This document shows positions 9,715-20,162 of a stretch of DNA of 64,000 nucleotides, piece after piece. Both the position numbers and the translations under genes were made by a program. Positions within the stretch are counted from its first letter, which is position 1, and each line of letters starts with the position of its first letter. This DNA is from Pictodentalium vernedei (lineage: Eukaryota > Mollusca > Scaphopoda > Dentaliida > Dentaliidae). The notes beneath the pieces were generated by a model, which saw only the letters and a program-made list of their open reading frames with translations, had not been told where the DNA came from and made no database searches. Where the stretch lies: NCBI GenBank assembly GCA_031216915.1, contig CM062290.1, forward strand, positions 385,064,718-385,128,717. The letters run 5' to 3'.

Positions 9715-9929
9715 TATTAACTTGGGTAATATATCAGACATAAACCATTTAATTTTTATTTTTCCAAGTTTGCATGGATTATAAAAAGAGAGCATGCGGC
9801 AGTCAAAAGGACTATTTAAGCCTTAAACAGTTTTAGACTTCACAACTGTAATAAAAGATATCAGTATGCACTGAATACTGCCTAATTTTGGCTACTGAAA
9901 GAGTATTATTTATGGATTTCCGCTATACA

Positions 9930-10065
9930 GTTCAGCCGTTGTGGACTGGTAGTAATCCATGTGTGAGCAGTGATGTCCACAAATGTGTTTACCAGGTAGT
10001 ACAAATCATCATCAGCAAAATTTCAATTAACAAAGCACCGGGTTGTACCCAGCACTTCATTAATT
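9930..10065 (+). repeat. Dispersed repeat R1 (copy at 20905-21020)
   Basis: CCGTTGTGGACTG, AGCAGTGATG, TTTACC, ATCATCAGCAAAATTT and AAAGCACCGGGTT align with CCGCCGTGGACTG, GGGCAGTGATG and so on at 20905-21020. Both copies precede a repeat rich in TGTC/GTCC, so R1 may be the left part of that larger element. Confidence 0.5.
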
Positions 10066-10070
10066 AAATT

Positions 10071-10306
10071 TTTATGCTCCTGAAAAAAATTTTGGGGGCA
10101 TATAGTGTTTGTCATTTCCATCTGTCTGTCTGTCCATCAAGAAGATTTTCGCGTCCGCTCCATAACTCTGAGATGCTTGTTGGATTTTGTTGAAACTTGG
10201 CATACATGTTGCATTTGGGGAGATGATGTGTCACGCACACTTTCTTTTTTTTTTTGTTCAATGGAGATCTAGGTCACAGATCAAGGTCATAGTTCAGGAA
10301 CAGCAA
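10071..10306 (+). repeat. Array-type repeat leader
   Basis: ATGCTCCTGAAAAAAATTTTGGGGGCATATAG, an imperfect inverted repeat, is followed by TCTGTCTGTCTGTCC and TCCATAACTCTGAGATGC. This layout is the same type as the leaders of the arrays at 21022 and 33569. Only one unit is present. Confidence 0.45.
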
Positions 10307-10312
10307 ATTTAA

Positions 10313-10729
10313 CTGGTTGAGTGCTAAAAGCCACTATCATGGCTTTATTGAAAAGAGCTGAAAGCCACTTTAGTGGCTTTACACTGTTTGCATTACCTTT
10401 ATGTTTGCTCAGCAGAAATTTTGGTTTGCTTGAAATTTATTGGAGAATGCCTATTGTCACTCTCCAGTAAATTGTAACAAAACTAAGGTTACTCTTACTG
10501 GTAGTATAGGCTTGTTTTTTTAGCAGTAGAAAATAAGTATATAACATTATTTTGTTACAATTTATTGGAGAGTGCCAGTAGGCACTCTCCAATAAATTGT
10601 GAAAAAACATTTGTTCATTAACAAAATCTTGTTAAATTAAGGCTTCCCTTGCTGGTTGCATGACATCTTTGAAAAAAAATACTCATGTTTCAAGTCACTT
10701 TTGAAAAATAATTTAGCTCTCAACCTGAG
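10313..10729 (+). mobile_element. D element, long variant, TTAA-flanked
   Basis: TTAA at 10309-10312 and 10730-10733 bracket imperfect inverted ends CTGGTTGAGTGCTAAAA and AATTTAGCTCTCAACCTGAG. Inside are a short hairpin (GCCACTTTAGTGGC) and two GGAGAGTGCC...GGCACTCTCC type hairpin blocks (about 10436-10476 and 10552-10600). The variant at 43386-44704 has the same plan. TTAA targets are used by piggyBac and Kolobok transposases. No transposase is present. Confidence 0.7.
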
Positions 10730-10756
10730 TTAATATTATCATTTAATCTATAATTG

Positions 10757-10990
10757 GGAGCATGGTGGCTCAGTGGTTAGAGCATTGAACTTGAAATCAA
10801 AAGGTCTATGGTTTGATCCAAACAGGCAGTAACTGTGTTGTGTCCTTGGGCAAGAACTTCATCCCAATTGCCTGCTTGGGGGGGAGAGGGGGGGGGGCAC
10901 TGCCATGCTGTGGCTGTGTTCTAAGGCATACTGCATGTGGATGGTGAAGCTGAGTTAGTATTTTCGGGGATCTGACACTTTGTTTAAACA
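10757..10990 (+). mobile_element. SINE-A, head plus partial body
   Basis: The head GGGAGCATGGTGGCTCAGTGG is present with a mutated B box (GGTTTGATCC). The body has a G-rich expansion (10876-10898) replacing the usual GGGGGCATGGTG and stops at about 10983 without the tail. Confidence 0.75.
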
Positions 10991-10993
10991 ATA

Positions 10994-11710
10994 TTTATAC
11001 CCCCCCTCCACCTCCCCCCCCCTCCCCACAACAAACCTGTGTGAGAAACCTGTGCACCTGCGATTATAGTTTTTTTTTGCCAAACTTTTTTTTTGCCAGA
11101 GTTATGCCCTTTCTGTCTTAGAATATCGTGGACCTAATTTTTATGTACGGAGCTTTTTTCAGTCATTTATGAACCAATTTCTTTGAAAGTTGGTATGAAT
11201 ATTCACTATCATGGGAACCTGTGCACCTGCGATTATAGTTTTGATCAGACTTTTTTTTACCAGAGTTATGCCCCTTTCCATCTTGGAATGTTCATTGATG
11301 CAATTTTGTCTGGAGCTTTTCTCAATATGTTTATGAACCAATTTCTTTGAAAGTTGGTATGGATGGTCACTATCATGGGAACCTATGCACCTGCAATTAT
11401 AGTTTCGACCAGTCTTTTTTGCCAGAGTTATGCCCCATTCCGTCTTAGAATATCGTGGACATCCAATCAATTTCTTTGAAAGTTGGTATGGATGTTTACT
11501 ACCATGGGAACCTGTGCACCTGCTATTATAGTTTCAATCAGACTTTTTTTTTTACCAGAGTTATGCCCCTTTCCATCTTAGAATGTCCATGGACAAAATT
11601 TTGTCCAGCTCTTTTCTCAGTTGTTTATGAACCAATTTCTTTGAAAGCTGGTATGATGTGCACTACCATGGGAACTTTTTTTCCAGAGTAGTACCTTTTT
11701 TCGTCTTAGA
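10994..11710 (+). repeat. Tandem array, ~130-166 bp unit
   Basis: A C-rich leader (TATACCCCCC, 10996-11031) precedes four to five imperfect units that share ACCAATTTCTTTGAAAG, ATGGGAACCTGTGCACCTGC and CCAGAGTTATGCCCC. Unit starts are about 11050, 11216, 11379 and 11510. The type is the same as the array at 33569-34375. Confidence 0.75.
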
Positions 11711-12099
11711 ATATGGTGGCAGGAGCGTATTGAAGGCCCATCTTGGACAGTCACACCTCCAGTTATTTCCAAATATGAGAGAAAAAACATACAACAATGA
11801 AATATTTGGATTTGACACTAAGATGCAACTGTAAGCTTATAAGGGTCGTTTTCACCAAAGGTACACTTGCAGCTGAGACAAATAGGATGGTAGTTATATG
11901 ACTGTTTTAACCCAAATGGTTATTATACATTGGCTCTGCTATGTCAAATGTCTTCTATTCGATATGGTATCATTTATTATTATTATTATATATATATTAT
12001 TATTATTATTTGGAAACAAGTCTTATAGATAAGTTTTCAACAGAAAGAAGAACAGAAAAAAGAAATACTACTGATGAGCTACAATTTAATGAGGCCTCA
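11711..12099. other. No recognisable feature
   Basis: Single-copy AT-rich sequence between the array and the LINE, with a TTATTATTATTATATATA run at 11976-12010. The exact 5' junction of the LINE could not be fixed here. Confidence 0.4.
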
Positions 12100-12143
12100 A
12101 CAATTCTCCAAGTCAGCTCGCGTTCAAGGAAATTTCTCTCTGT

Positions 12144-13918
12144 ATGTATGGCCAGTCAGCCGAGATTGTAATGAGGGGCGGAGTGTCTGATTCTTTCTTT
12201 GTATCACCTACTAGTGTCCAAGAGGTTATCCTCTGTACAAAAAGCCTATCTCCAAAGTCATCATTAGACTGTCATAATATCTCCTCGAAAATATTGAAAG
12301 AAATCATACAGGAGATAGCAGTACCCCTTACGCATATAATAAACCTGTCATTCGCCACTGGTATTGTACCTCAGAAAATGAAAACTGCAAAAGTAAAACC
12401 CATTTTCAAGTCAGGAGATAAACACTTATTCAATAACTATCGACCCATAAGTATCTTGCCATCTTTTTCCAAAATTTTGGAAAAAATAATGCACAAAAGA
12501 CTAACAGGCTTTCTGGATGAACATAAACTTATTTCTAATTACCAATTTGGCTTTAGAAAAGGACACTCTACTATTCACCCCATCCTACATCTTATTAATC
12601 ATGTTGCCAAAATGAATGACACACCTTCAAAAGACTGTACATTATCTATATTTTTGGATTTTTCCAAAGCATTTGATACAATTGACCATAGTATTCTGAT
12701 TAAAAAACTGGAGCACTATGGTATACGAGGTATAGCAAACTCATGGTTTAAAAGTTATCTCTGCCAACGAACCCAATTTGTTCAATTCATGACCAGTTCT
12801 TCGGATGCGCAAACTATCACAACAGGTGTTCCTCAAGGTTCTGTCCTGGGTCCCCTCTTATTTCTTTTGTATGTGAACGATATTTGTGAGTCCACAAGTT
12901 TGAAAGTATTATTATTTGCTGACGATACTACTGCTCATACATCTGGGAATAACCTAAACAACATATGTAGGGAAGCCAATTATGAACTATCAAAAATTAG
13001 TGACTGGTGTCTAGCCAATAAACTGGCACTGAACGTGAGCAAAACTAAGGCCATTCTACTGCACCCCCAACATGACAATTATAATTTTGACCAAAATATC
13101 TCACCTATATCATTAAACAGTACTGAGGTTGAGGTCGCAGGAAATAACAGGAAAATTAAATTCATACAATTTCTTGGAATCAACATGGATGAAAACCTAA
13201 AATTTAAGGATCACATATCGACGGTCGCCACAAAAGTGGCCAGGGCAGTTTACGTGTTGAATAGAGTCAAACGTTTGTTACCCATCGAATCGCTAAAACA
13301 ATTATATTTCACCTTGATCCAAAGTCACCTAATCTATGGTGTCCAAATCTGGGGCAATTCGTCTTCTACCAATAGGCTATTAAATCTTCAAAAAAAGGCT
13401 ATACGGATTATAACCAACAAAAAATTTAATTCTCACACTGACCCACTTTTCAAACGGTTAGAAATTTTGAAAATACACGACTTGTACAAGTAATATTCCC
13501 TCTTATTCATGTATGACTGGTCGAGCAATAACTTACCAAGAAGTTTCGACGACTGTTTCCAGATTCATACAAACCCTTCTGGAAGGGTAACCAGACAAAC
13601 CGGAAATCTAGCAATACATAAACCACGAACCCAATGGCCTTGCCACATTTCACCTTTCCGAAAATGTGGAACGAACTCGACTCGTTCACAAAAGCCCTTA
13701 CCCGGTCAGCATTTAAGAAAATACAAACAAAGAAATATCTTGATTCATACCAATCCACTATCCATTGTACTAATCCTTCTTGCACTGACTGCTTGGCTAA
13801 TTCTGGATCACTATCATCTACCTACTTTCCTGCTTTCCTGACACAAGTGCCCCATCTTTCCCGTAATGATTATCATTATCTTTCTGATCGTTTTTGCGTA
13901 CACTCACTTCGTTCGTAA
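12144..13918 (+). pseudogene. LINE reverse transcriptase ORF2, broken
   Basis: A frame of 449 codons opens at 12144. It contains, in order, NNYRPISILP (residues 97-106), LDFSKAFDTIDH (171-182, catalytic Asp172), GVPQGSVLGPLLF (228-240) and FADDT (258-262, catalytic Asp260/261), then FLGINMD and a C-terminal LKIHDLYK. All three catalytic aspartates are present. The frame ends in TAA at 13491-13493, but the same frame goes on with family-like residues (SLLFMYDW, from about 13497). After a shift near 13650-13670 it continues in another frame (PKMWNELDSFTKALTRSAF). So one nonsense and one frameshift mutation have broken the C terminus. In life it copies element RNA at a nicked target; this copy is unlikely to be active. 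Confidence 0.92.
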
Positions 13919-14380
13919 AGATATCTTAATTTCAGAATTCCAAATGGAGCAAACCTCAATTGCTGCTTTGAATTCAGATCTGGTAACATATGTGGGGAAA
14001 AAAAAAAAAACAAAAAAAAAACAAAACAAAACAAAACAAAAAAAGGGGTCAAGAAATAAAAAGTAAATAAACAATATAAATATACAAATACAATTAAAAA
14101 GAGAAATAATCTTTAAAAAAATACAACAATAAAAAAGAATACTAAAAATAAAATTCTGTAAAATCGGATTCTGCTGTTCAAAAAAAAAAAAGAAATGAAT
14201 AAATAAATAAAATAAGATAAATAAAATAATTCATTTTTATTTTTATTTATTTATTTATTTATTTTTTTCCTTTTCTTTCAGGTTTTATCTATTTACCTTA
14301 ATATTTATTTTATCTTAATATTTCACCATATACCATTTTCTCTGCATGTTTCAATATTGTATATATGTACATATTTTACC

Positions 14381-14425
14381 CTGGGAATGACGGGAAGACA
14401 GTCACTAGACTATGTCATTTCCCAG
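14381..14425 (+). other. 3' stem-loop of the LINE RNA
   Basis: CTGGGAATGAC pairs with GTCATTTCCCAG across a loop containing AGACAGTCA. The relative at 29223-29265 has a different stem (AGGGGGTG with CACCCCCT) but the same loop word AGACAGTCA. Stem pairing is kept while the bases differ, which supports a selected RNA structure, probably used by the RT to recognise its 3' end. Confidence 0.7.
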
Positions 14426-14529
14426 CAGTATACATATAAACATTTTTAAAAAAAATTCTGTTATGCACTATTATTGTAAAAATATTTGTATACTGCGAAT
14501 AAATTTCATTTCATTTCATTTCATTTATC

Positions 14530-14631
14530 AGTATGGTCATGAAGTCTGGTACTTGTATTGTATTGATAATGGCATAAGTAATGGTCATCAACTTCAAGTT
14601 CAGAGACCACGGTGGTATGCAATTTATCGTG
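14530..14631 (+). other. Candidate internal host exon
   Basis: TTTCATTTATCAG (an acceptor, partly made from the LINE tail) is followed by 33 open codons (YGHEVWYLYC...RPRWYAIYR) and then GTAAGT, a strong donor. Both ends fall in the same codon phase. I do not recognise the protein. The exon-like segment starts within a few bases of the LINE tail, which would place the insertion right at an intron end. It could also be chance. Confidence 0.33.
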
Positions 14632-14967
14632 TAAGTTAACTCTATAGTCAACAGAGAAAACAGTACAAGTTTGTGTTGAATTGTCTCTTGAGAACACGAC
14701 GGTGCCAACTGCAATGTTAGGACACTATGGTTGGGATCATCATGCCCTCAAGGGTCGAGGCTGGTGCTATTCCTAGGAGCTTTCATAAGGGGAGGTTATA
14801 ATGAGTCAAGGATGCATGGTATTTATCTTTCAATATCAGTGGCAGTATACAACCAGTATTAAGGTATATTTGAGGATGAAGATGTTACATTAAATGCCAT
14901 AATGACTAGGCAGGAGAGAGACAGGTGTGTGCCCACAATGCATAGTGCCAGATCAAAAAAGTGTTTA
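14632..14967. other. No recognisable feature
   Basis: Single-copy sequence that would be intron if the candidate exon before it is real. No repeat or RNA motif stands out. Confidence 0.4.
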
Positions 14968-15355
14968 GAGGATCAAGGAGTCTGACACTTGCTCACTGTC
15001 TCTTGGTGGTTCTCTCTGGGTGCACCAGCTTCCTCTATCTGTAAAACAGTCTGACATGATGTGACACTGGATGTTGAAAGTGTCGTTAACTGGTAGAGTG
15101 TTGAATTATTTTTGGTCATCAGAATTTGTTCGCATATGTTTGCCTTGTTACAATTTATGGGAGAGTGCCAATAGGCGCTCTCCCATAAATTGTAACAAGG
15201 CAAATCCTGACAGACTAAATAATTTCACTTCAAAGGTGATATGAACAACATCCACAAAATATGAAACCTTCAGGTGCTGGTACCGACACTTAAGACTAAA
15301 GCCCAAATATGGGCTTCCGGCACTCTACCAGTTAAGCACCAGAAAACAAAACAAA
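14968..15355 (+). mobile_element. SINE-A remnant split by a D element
   Basis: The body segment (GAGTCTGACACTTGCTC through CTTCCTCTATCTGTAAAAC to GAAAGTGTCG) reaches the TTAA of the ATTAAACCCC tail, where the D element at 15090-15331 sits. The rest of the tail (TTAAGCACCAGAAAAC) follows the insert. Confidence 0.7.
15090..15331 (+). mobile_element. D element, complete, TTAA-flanked
   Basis: Inverted ends CTGGTAGAGTG and CACTCTACCAG lie between TTAA repeats. The core is a hairpin with GTTACAATTTATGGGAGAGT facing ACTCTCCCATAAATTGTAAC (about 15148-15202). It is about 242 bp and resembles 16707-16948 and 27994-28227. Confidence 0.82.
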
Positions 15356-15442
15356 CAATCTACTATATCTTGTTTGACAGAGCTCCATGAGCTCTGTCAT
15401 GATATAATAGATTAAATGCTCAATTTATCGCTAGAATACAAG
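15356..15442. mobile_element. P element fragment
   Basis: The central P hairpin CTTGTTTGACAGAGCTC-ATGAGCTCTGTCA, then ATAATAGATTAAATGCTCA and CTCAATTTATCGCTAGAATA. Confidence 0.6.
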
Positions 15443-15787
15443 AAAATGAAGAAATTGCAACCTCTGTTCTGTGAAACAATACCTGTATCTGACACCGATC
15501 ACTGGGAAGCTAAGAGCAGAAAATGAAGAAATTGCACCCTTTATTCTGTGAAACAATATCCGTACCTGACATCGATCACTGGGAAGCTCTCTAAGAGAAG
15601 AAAATGAAGAAATTGCACCCTTCATTCTGTGAAACAATATCCGTACCTGACATTGATCACTGGGAAGCTCTCTAAGAGAAGAAATTGCACCATGTATTCT
15701 GTGAAACAAGATCCGTTCCTGACATCGATCACTGGGAATCTCTCTAAGAGAAGAAAATGAAGAAATTGCACCCTTTATTCTGTGAAA

Positions 15788-16069
15788 TTTATTTATTTAT
15801 TTGTTTATTAAGGTTTAACGACATTTTAACAGCCAGGGTCATATCATGTCAGTGACAGTTTTATGGGTGGAGGAAGCCAGAGTACCCGGAGAGAACCACC
15901 GAGCAACGACGAGCAGCTGTCAGCTCTCCAACATCGTAACTCTGCACTGCAGCATAGGCAGGGTTAGATTGGTTGAAGACATTCGCACCATCGACATGTA
16001 GTATGCCTTAGTATGCAGTGTCATCATGCCACCATGTAGGCAATCTGGGTTAAGTGCCTTGCCCACGGA
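15788..16069 (-). mobile_element. SINE-A, minus strand, 5'-truncated
   Basis: The tail TTTATTTATTTATTTG is at the left and the body runs to CTTGCCCACGG. It is flanked by ATTCTGTGAAA (15777-15787 and 16070-16080), a perfect 11-bp target duplication within the 80-bp array. Confidence 0.93.
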
Positions 16070-16166
16070 ATTCTGTGAAACAATGCCCATACTTGACACG
16101 AATCACTGGGAAGCTTTCTAAGAGCAGAAAATAAAGAAATTGCATCCGTTATTCTGTGAAACAATA

Positions 16167-16536
16167 CAGTAGAGCTCACTTAATTGGATATCTCTTAACT
16201 GAATAACTCTGTTAATTGAATATAGGTTGTAGAGTAAACTCCTGTTAATTGAATACAAAATCTTGTAACCTGTTGAGAAATTACCCTGACTCTCCACAGT
16301 TTTCCTTTGTTTGTACCTATTTTGCCTCAGTACATCCAATACAGACATTTAATCAATTATGTCTTGTTTGACAGAGTTCATGGAGCTCTGTCATGTCAAA
16401 CAAGATATAATAGAGTAAATGCTAAGTGTGCCTCTCAACACACAAGAAATAGACACAATCCCTGTTAACTGAATACTCCTGCTAATTGAATAATTTTCAT
16501 CTGCAAAGTGGCTGTTCAATTAACAGGGTTCCACTA
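16167..16536 (+). mobile_element. P element (pogo/Tigger-like MITE), reference copy
   Basis: The left terminus CAGTAGAGCTCACTTAATTG and right terminus CAATTAACAGGGTTCCACTA are imperfect inverted repeats. TA lies at 16165-16166 and 16537-16538, and the array unit at 15479 shows one TA in the empty site. A central hairpin around GAGTTCATGGAGCTC is flanked by TTGTTTGACA/TGTCAAACAA. Internal TGTTAATTGAATA words recur. CAGTRGA ends with a TA target fit pogo/Tigger-like Tc1/mariner sources. No transposase is encoded. Confidence 0.82.
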
Positions 16537-16706
16537 TACCTGCATCTGACACTGATCACTGGGAAGCTGTCTGAGACAACTTCCCAATGGATCATTATCA
16601 GGTGGAGGTATTATTTCCTTGGAATACATGTATAAGAAATATTAACTAATACATTATAACCCTGTGAATTGAATAGTCACTTTACCTCTGAAAAATATTC
16701 TATTAA

Positions 16707-16948
16707 CTGGTAGAGTGCTGGAAGCCCATATTTGGGCTTCATTCTGAAATGTAGGTACTGCAACTTAAAGGCTTCAAATTCAGTGGCTGTGCTTCATATT
16801 ATCTTTGAAGTGATATTATTTACTCTGTTAGGTTTTGCCTTGTTACAAATTATAGGAGAGTGTCCATAGGCACTCTCCTATAAATTGTAACAAGGCAAAG
16901 ACATGGGAACAAATTTTGGTGGCCAAAAATAATTTAGCACTCTACCAG
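16707..16948 (+). mobile_element. D element, complete, TTAA-flanked
   Basis: CTGGTAGAGTGCTGGAAGCC and TTTAGCACTCTACCAG lie between TTAA repeats (16703-16706, 16949-16952). The hairpin ATAGGAGAGTG...CACTCTCCTAT is intact. The flanks AAAAATATTCTATTAA and TTAACAGGAATATTC are P-type sequence, so D inserted into a P fragment. Confidence 0.85.
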
Positions 16949-17019
16949 TTAACAGGAATATTCAAATATCTTCCCCCTCGGGTGAGATTTCCCCATCCCA
17001 GGACAAAACCACTAGAGGA

Positions 17020-17366
17020 TTTATTTATTTATTGGGGCTTAATGACACTTTTGGCAGCCATGGTTACCTTGTATTAGACAGTTTTAGAGGAGGAGGAAGG
17101 TGGAGTAACCCAGAGAGAACTACTAAGCAGTAGCAAGCAACTATCAGACTCCCCATCGTACTAACTCCACACATGCAAGGTTAGCAGTTGTTGAAGGCAA
17201 GTGCACCATCAAAGTGCAGTACACCTTAGTGCACAATGCCCTCATGTGGTCAATCAAGATTAAATGCTTTGCCCAGGGACACAATGCAGATACCCCTGGT
17301 GGGGATCAAACCTTGGACCTTGCAGTTTGAAGTCCATTGCTGTAACCACTGAGCCACTAGGCTCCC
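17020..17366 (-). mobile_element. SINE-A, near full length, minus strand
   Basis: The tail ATTTATTTATTGGGGCTTAA is at the left. The head at the right (complement GGGAGCCTAGTGGCTCAGTGG) has a B-box-like GGTTTGATCC. The target duplication is unclear. Confidence 0.87.
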
Positions 17367-17532
17367 ACCACTAGAGGACAAAGATACTCTTGTTATCATT
17401 TCAACAAGAGAGCTTTCCAATAAATGATAAGTCAAGAAAGTGGTAAAATTTGACATATTATCAAAATTCAAACTGTTAAAAATGGTTTAAATGTAATAAG
17501 TGTTGTTTTGAAATGTACGTTCATATAAACTG

Positions 17533-18058
17533 CAGGCCTGGCAATCTAGAAAATCAAGGAGTGCAAAACAGTTGCCCTACTCAGATTGCTTGGGAGTGCA
17601 ATTGTACCTGAAATTTTCAATGCAAAAACTTGTATGCTATTTTGGTTATATTCACTTCAGGGTATTAGTATTGCAACTGAAAAATTGTACTACATTCAGT
17701 TACATAGTGGAAATATTGGCACACGCATCTTCTCATTATTCAAAATGTTGCATTCAATTCTTATGTGACTGTTTTCTATACTCAAAATCTATTGAAATGC
17801 GACACAGAATGGGTCATGAATTATTGCAATTCAATGCAACATTGACAAATCGTCCCCTGAGTTCCAATTTGTTCTCTGTGCCAGCAGGCATGGAGAACAC
17901 ATTGGAACTCAGGGGACGAAATTATAATAGATTTTAAAGGCAGTGCCAAACAGGTCTGCATTCCAGAAAATCAAGGGGTGCAAAAAATTGGCCTCAATTT
18001 TGTCCAGGCGTGCAGTAGGCGTGCAGCACTCCTGCACTCCTGAAGAATGCCAGGCCTG
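17533..18058. mobile_element. K6 element: TIR transposon with 6-bp TSD
   Basis: The ends CAGGCCTGGCA and ATGCCAGGCCTG are inverted repeats. AAACTG flanks both sides (17527-17532, 18059-18064). Other copies at 38958-39382 and 40335-40734 have the same ends and a 6-bp duplication. An inner hairpin pairs GTTCCAATTTGTTCTCTGTG with its near complement (17857-17912). CAG... ends with a 6-bp duplication fit a hAT6-type source. IS3EU also makes 6-bp duplications, but I recall its ends differing. The 121-codon frame inside has no recognisable family. Confidence 0.8.
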
Positions 18059-18794
18059 AAACTGATTTTCAATTTCAAGAAATTGTACTCCTCATTATGA
18101 TGGATAGAAGTGAAACAGTGCCTGTCAAAAAATTCTGGAAATAAGCAATCATTCGTTTGCAGAATGAGATTCTCAGAGAGTGAATTTTCTGATGCTATCC
18201 CATACCAGACATGTTAACCTCAGAAAATTTTTTTCAGCGAACTTGAGGGTGATTTTCAGGGAAATTGGATGAATTTCAGGGAAATGTACGTGCGCAAACA
18301 ATATACATAAAAAAAAACTAAAAGATTTCAACTCTTGGGCCACCACTGGCACCAGGTTGCACCCTGTAGTTCATAGGCTAAAAATTTTCTGATGCTCTTA
18401 GTGCCATGTTAAAAAATCATTGGTTAAAATACTTCATCTCCCACTTTTTTCACCCGCCCCTCTTTCCTGCCACCCCCCCCCCCCCTCCTACACACACACA
18501 CACACCACCACCACCACCACAACAACAACCTGTGGTTATAATTTGACCAAAGTGCACAGTCATATTATTCCCTTCTGGAATGTGCAATAAAATGTAATTC
18601 CATTTTTCATGACTCCCATAATTTAATGCAACTTCCTCTTATTTAGTGTTGTTTGTGGTGTTTCTTTATATGCACCAATTCAGTCCTGGAAATGAGATGG
18701 GTCAGAGTGCAATTGCTCCTGTCAGCACCTGTGTTTTCTATTTTATGGAAGCTAAAAAATGCACTTGTTGAAAAATATTGTGGAGCAATAAAAG
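18059..18794. other. Mostly unexplained; low-complexity patch and Q fragment
   Basis: A Q-element fragment (GCAGAATGAG...TGATGCTATCCCATA) is at about 18145-18215. A C-rich/CA/CAC/CAA low-complexity run is at 18474-18530. The rest shows no family match. Confidence 0.5.
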
Positions 18795-20048
18795 TTACTT
18801 GACCAGATTAATGAAATGAGCATCACAAAGTAACTTGACCAGATTAATGTAATGAGCATCACAAAGTAACTTGACCAGATTAATGTAATGAGCATCACAA
18901 AGTTACTTGACCAGATAAATGTAATGAGCATCACAAAGTTACTTGACCAGATAAATGTAATGAGCATCACAAAGTTACTCAATGTAATGAGCATTCCAAA
19001 GTTACTGTACCACATTAATTATAATGAGCATCACAAAGTTACTTGACCAGATAAATGTAATGAGCATCACAAAGTTACTTGACCAGATAAATGTAATGAG
19101 CATCACAAAGTTACTTGACAAGATTAATGTAATGAGCATCACAAAGTTACTCAACCAGATTAATGTAATGAGCATCACAAAGTTACTTGACCAGATTAAT
19201 GTAATGAGCATCACAAAGTTACTCGACCAGATTAATGTAATGTGCATCACAAAGTTACTCGACCAGATTGATGCCATAAGCATCACAAAGTTACTCGAAC
19301 AGATTAATGTAATGAGCATCACAAAGTTACTCAAGCAGATTAATGTAATGAGCATCACAAAGTTACTCAACGTAATGAGCATTCCAAAGTTACTGTACCA
19401 CATTAATTATAATGAGCATCACAAAGTTGCTTGGCCAAATTAATGTAATGAGCATCACAAAGTTACTCAACGTAATGAGCATTCCAAAGTTACTGTACCA
19501 CATTAATTATAATGAGCATCACAAAGTTACTTGACCAGATTAATATAATGAGCATCACAAAGTTACTCAACCAGATTAATGTAATGAGCATCACAAAGTT
19601 ACTCAATGTAATGAGCATTCCAAAGTTACTGTACCACATTAATTATAATGAGCATCACAAAGTTACTCGACCAGATTAATGTAATGAGCATCACAAAGTT
19701 ACTCGACCAGATTAATGTAATGAGCATCACAGAGTTACTCGACCAGATTAATGTAATGAGCATCACAAAGTTACTTTACCAGATTAATGTAATGAGCATC
19801 ACAAAGTTACACGACCAGATTAATGTAATGAGTATCACAAAGTTACTCGAACAGATTAATGTAATGTGCATCACAAAGTTACTTGACCAGATTACTGTAA
19901 TGACATCACAAAGTTACTCAACCAGATTAATGTAATGAGTATCACAAAGTTACTCGAACAGATTAATGTAATGAGCATCACAAAGTTACTGGAGCAGATT
20001 AATGAAATGTGCATCACAAAGTTACCCGACCAGATAAATGAAATGCGC
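18795..20048 (+). repeat. 36-bp minisatellite, ~35 units
   Basis: The unit reads AGTTACTTGACCAGATTAAT plus GTAATGAGCATCACAA, 36 bp, that is 12 codons. Because the unit length is divisible by three, long repetitive frames stay open on both strands (MSITKLLDQINV on plus, SNFVMLITLIWS on minus). A variant block (CTCAATGTAATGAGCATTCC plus GTACCACATTAATTATAATG) returns at about 18977, 19371, 19465 and 19602, giving a higher-order pattern. I see no signal peptide, flanking exon or promoter, so a repeat is more likely than a gene. Confidence 0.93.
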
Positions 20049-20162
20049 ATATGTGTGGGTGAAAAGGTTTGTCTCATATATTTTACGATGCTGTTCATTT
20101 ATGTGAGAATATGTTGCATAACATTACTGAGCATTTTTTCTGAGCATATTTTAATTGATGGA

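Larger units (their letters stand above)
7859..9825 (+). mobile_element. C element split by a Helentron-like insertion
   Basis: The left part (7859-8116) matches 3166-3420 up to ATTTATCAATTT. The right part (9715-9825) resumes TATTAACTTGGGTAATATATC and ends in AAGCCTTAA, with a deletion before the terminus. The gap is filled exactly by the array element at 8117-9714, so the uninterrupted C copies define its insertion point. Confidence 0.7.
12100..14527 (+). mobile_element. 5'-truncated non-LTR retrotransposon (LINE)
   Basis: The element consists of the reverse transcriptase and C-terminal part of ORF2 (12144-13918), an A-rich 3' untranslated stretch (13995-14240), a 3' stem-loop (14381-14425) and a short tandem tail of TTTCA units (about 14506-14527). 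ORF1 and the endonuclease domain are missing, as expected for 5' truncation. The RT motifs place it in the Jockey/CR1/L2 assemblage, with no finer assignment. A related 3' end lies at 29223-29355. Its tail (TTTCA)n is unlike the AATA tail of the SINEs, so it is probably not their partner. Confidence 0.88.
15439..16600 (+). repeat. ~80 bp tandem array, broken by a SINE and a P element
   Basis: Units share GAAGAAATTGCACCCTTTAT, TCTGTGAAACAATATCCGTA and ACCTGACATCGATCACTGG. TTCTGTGAAA recurs at about 15467, 15544, 15624, 15697, 15778, 16071 and 16152. The array is split by SINE-A (15788-16069) and by P (16167-16536). Because the repeat gives the empty-site sequence, it directly shows an 11-bp duplication for the SINE and a TA duplication for P. 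Confidence 0.88.

Noticed and set aside
12144-13493. A host reverse transcriptase or telomerase gene
   Set aside because: Motif order and C-terminus are those of non-LTR retrotransposon ORF2, with a LINE tail downstream.
18795-20048. Repeat protein gene (139 and 133 codon frames)
   Set aside because: Frames are open on both strands because the unit is a multiple of three, and no gene structure surrounds them.
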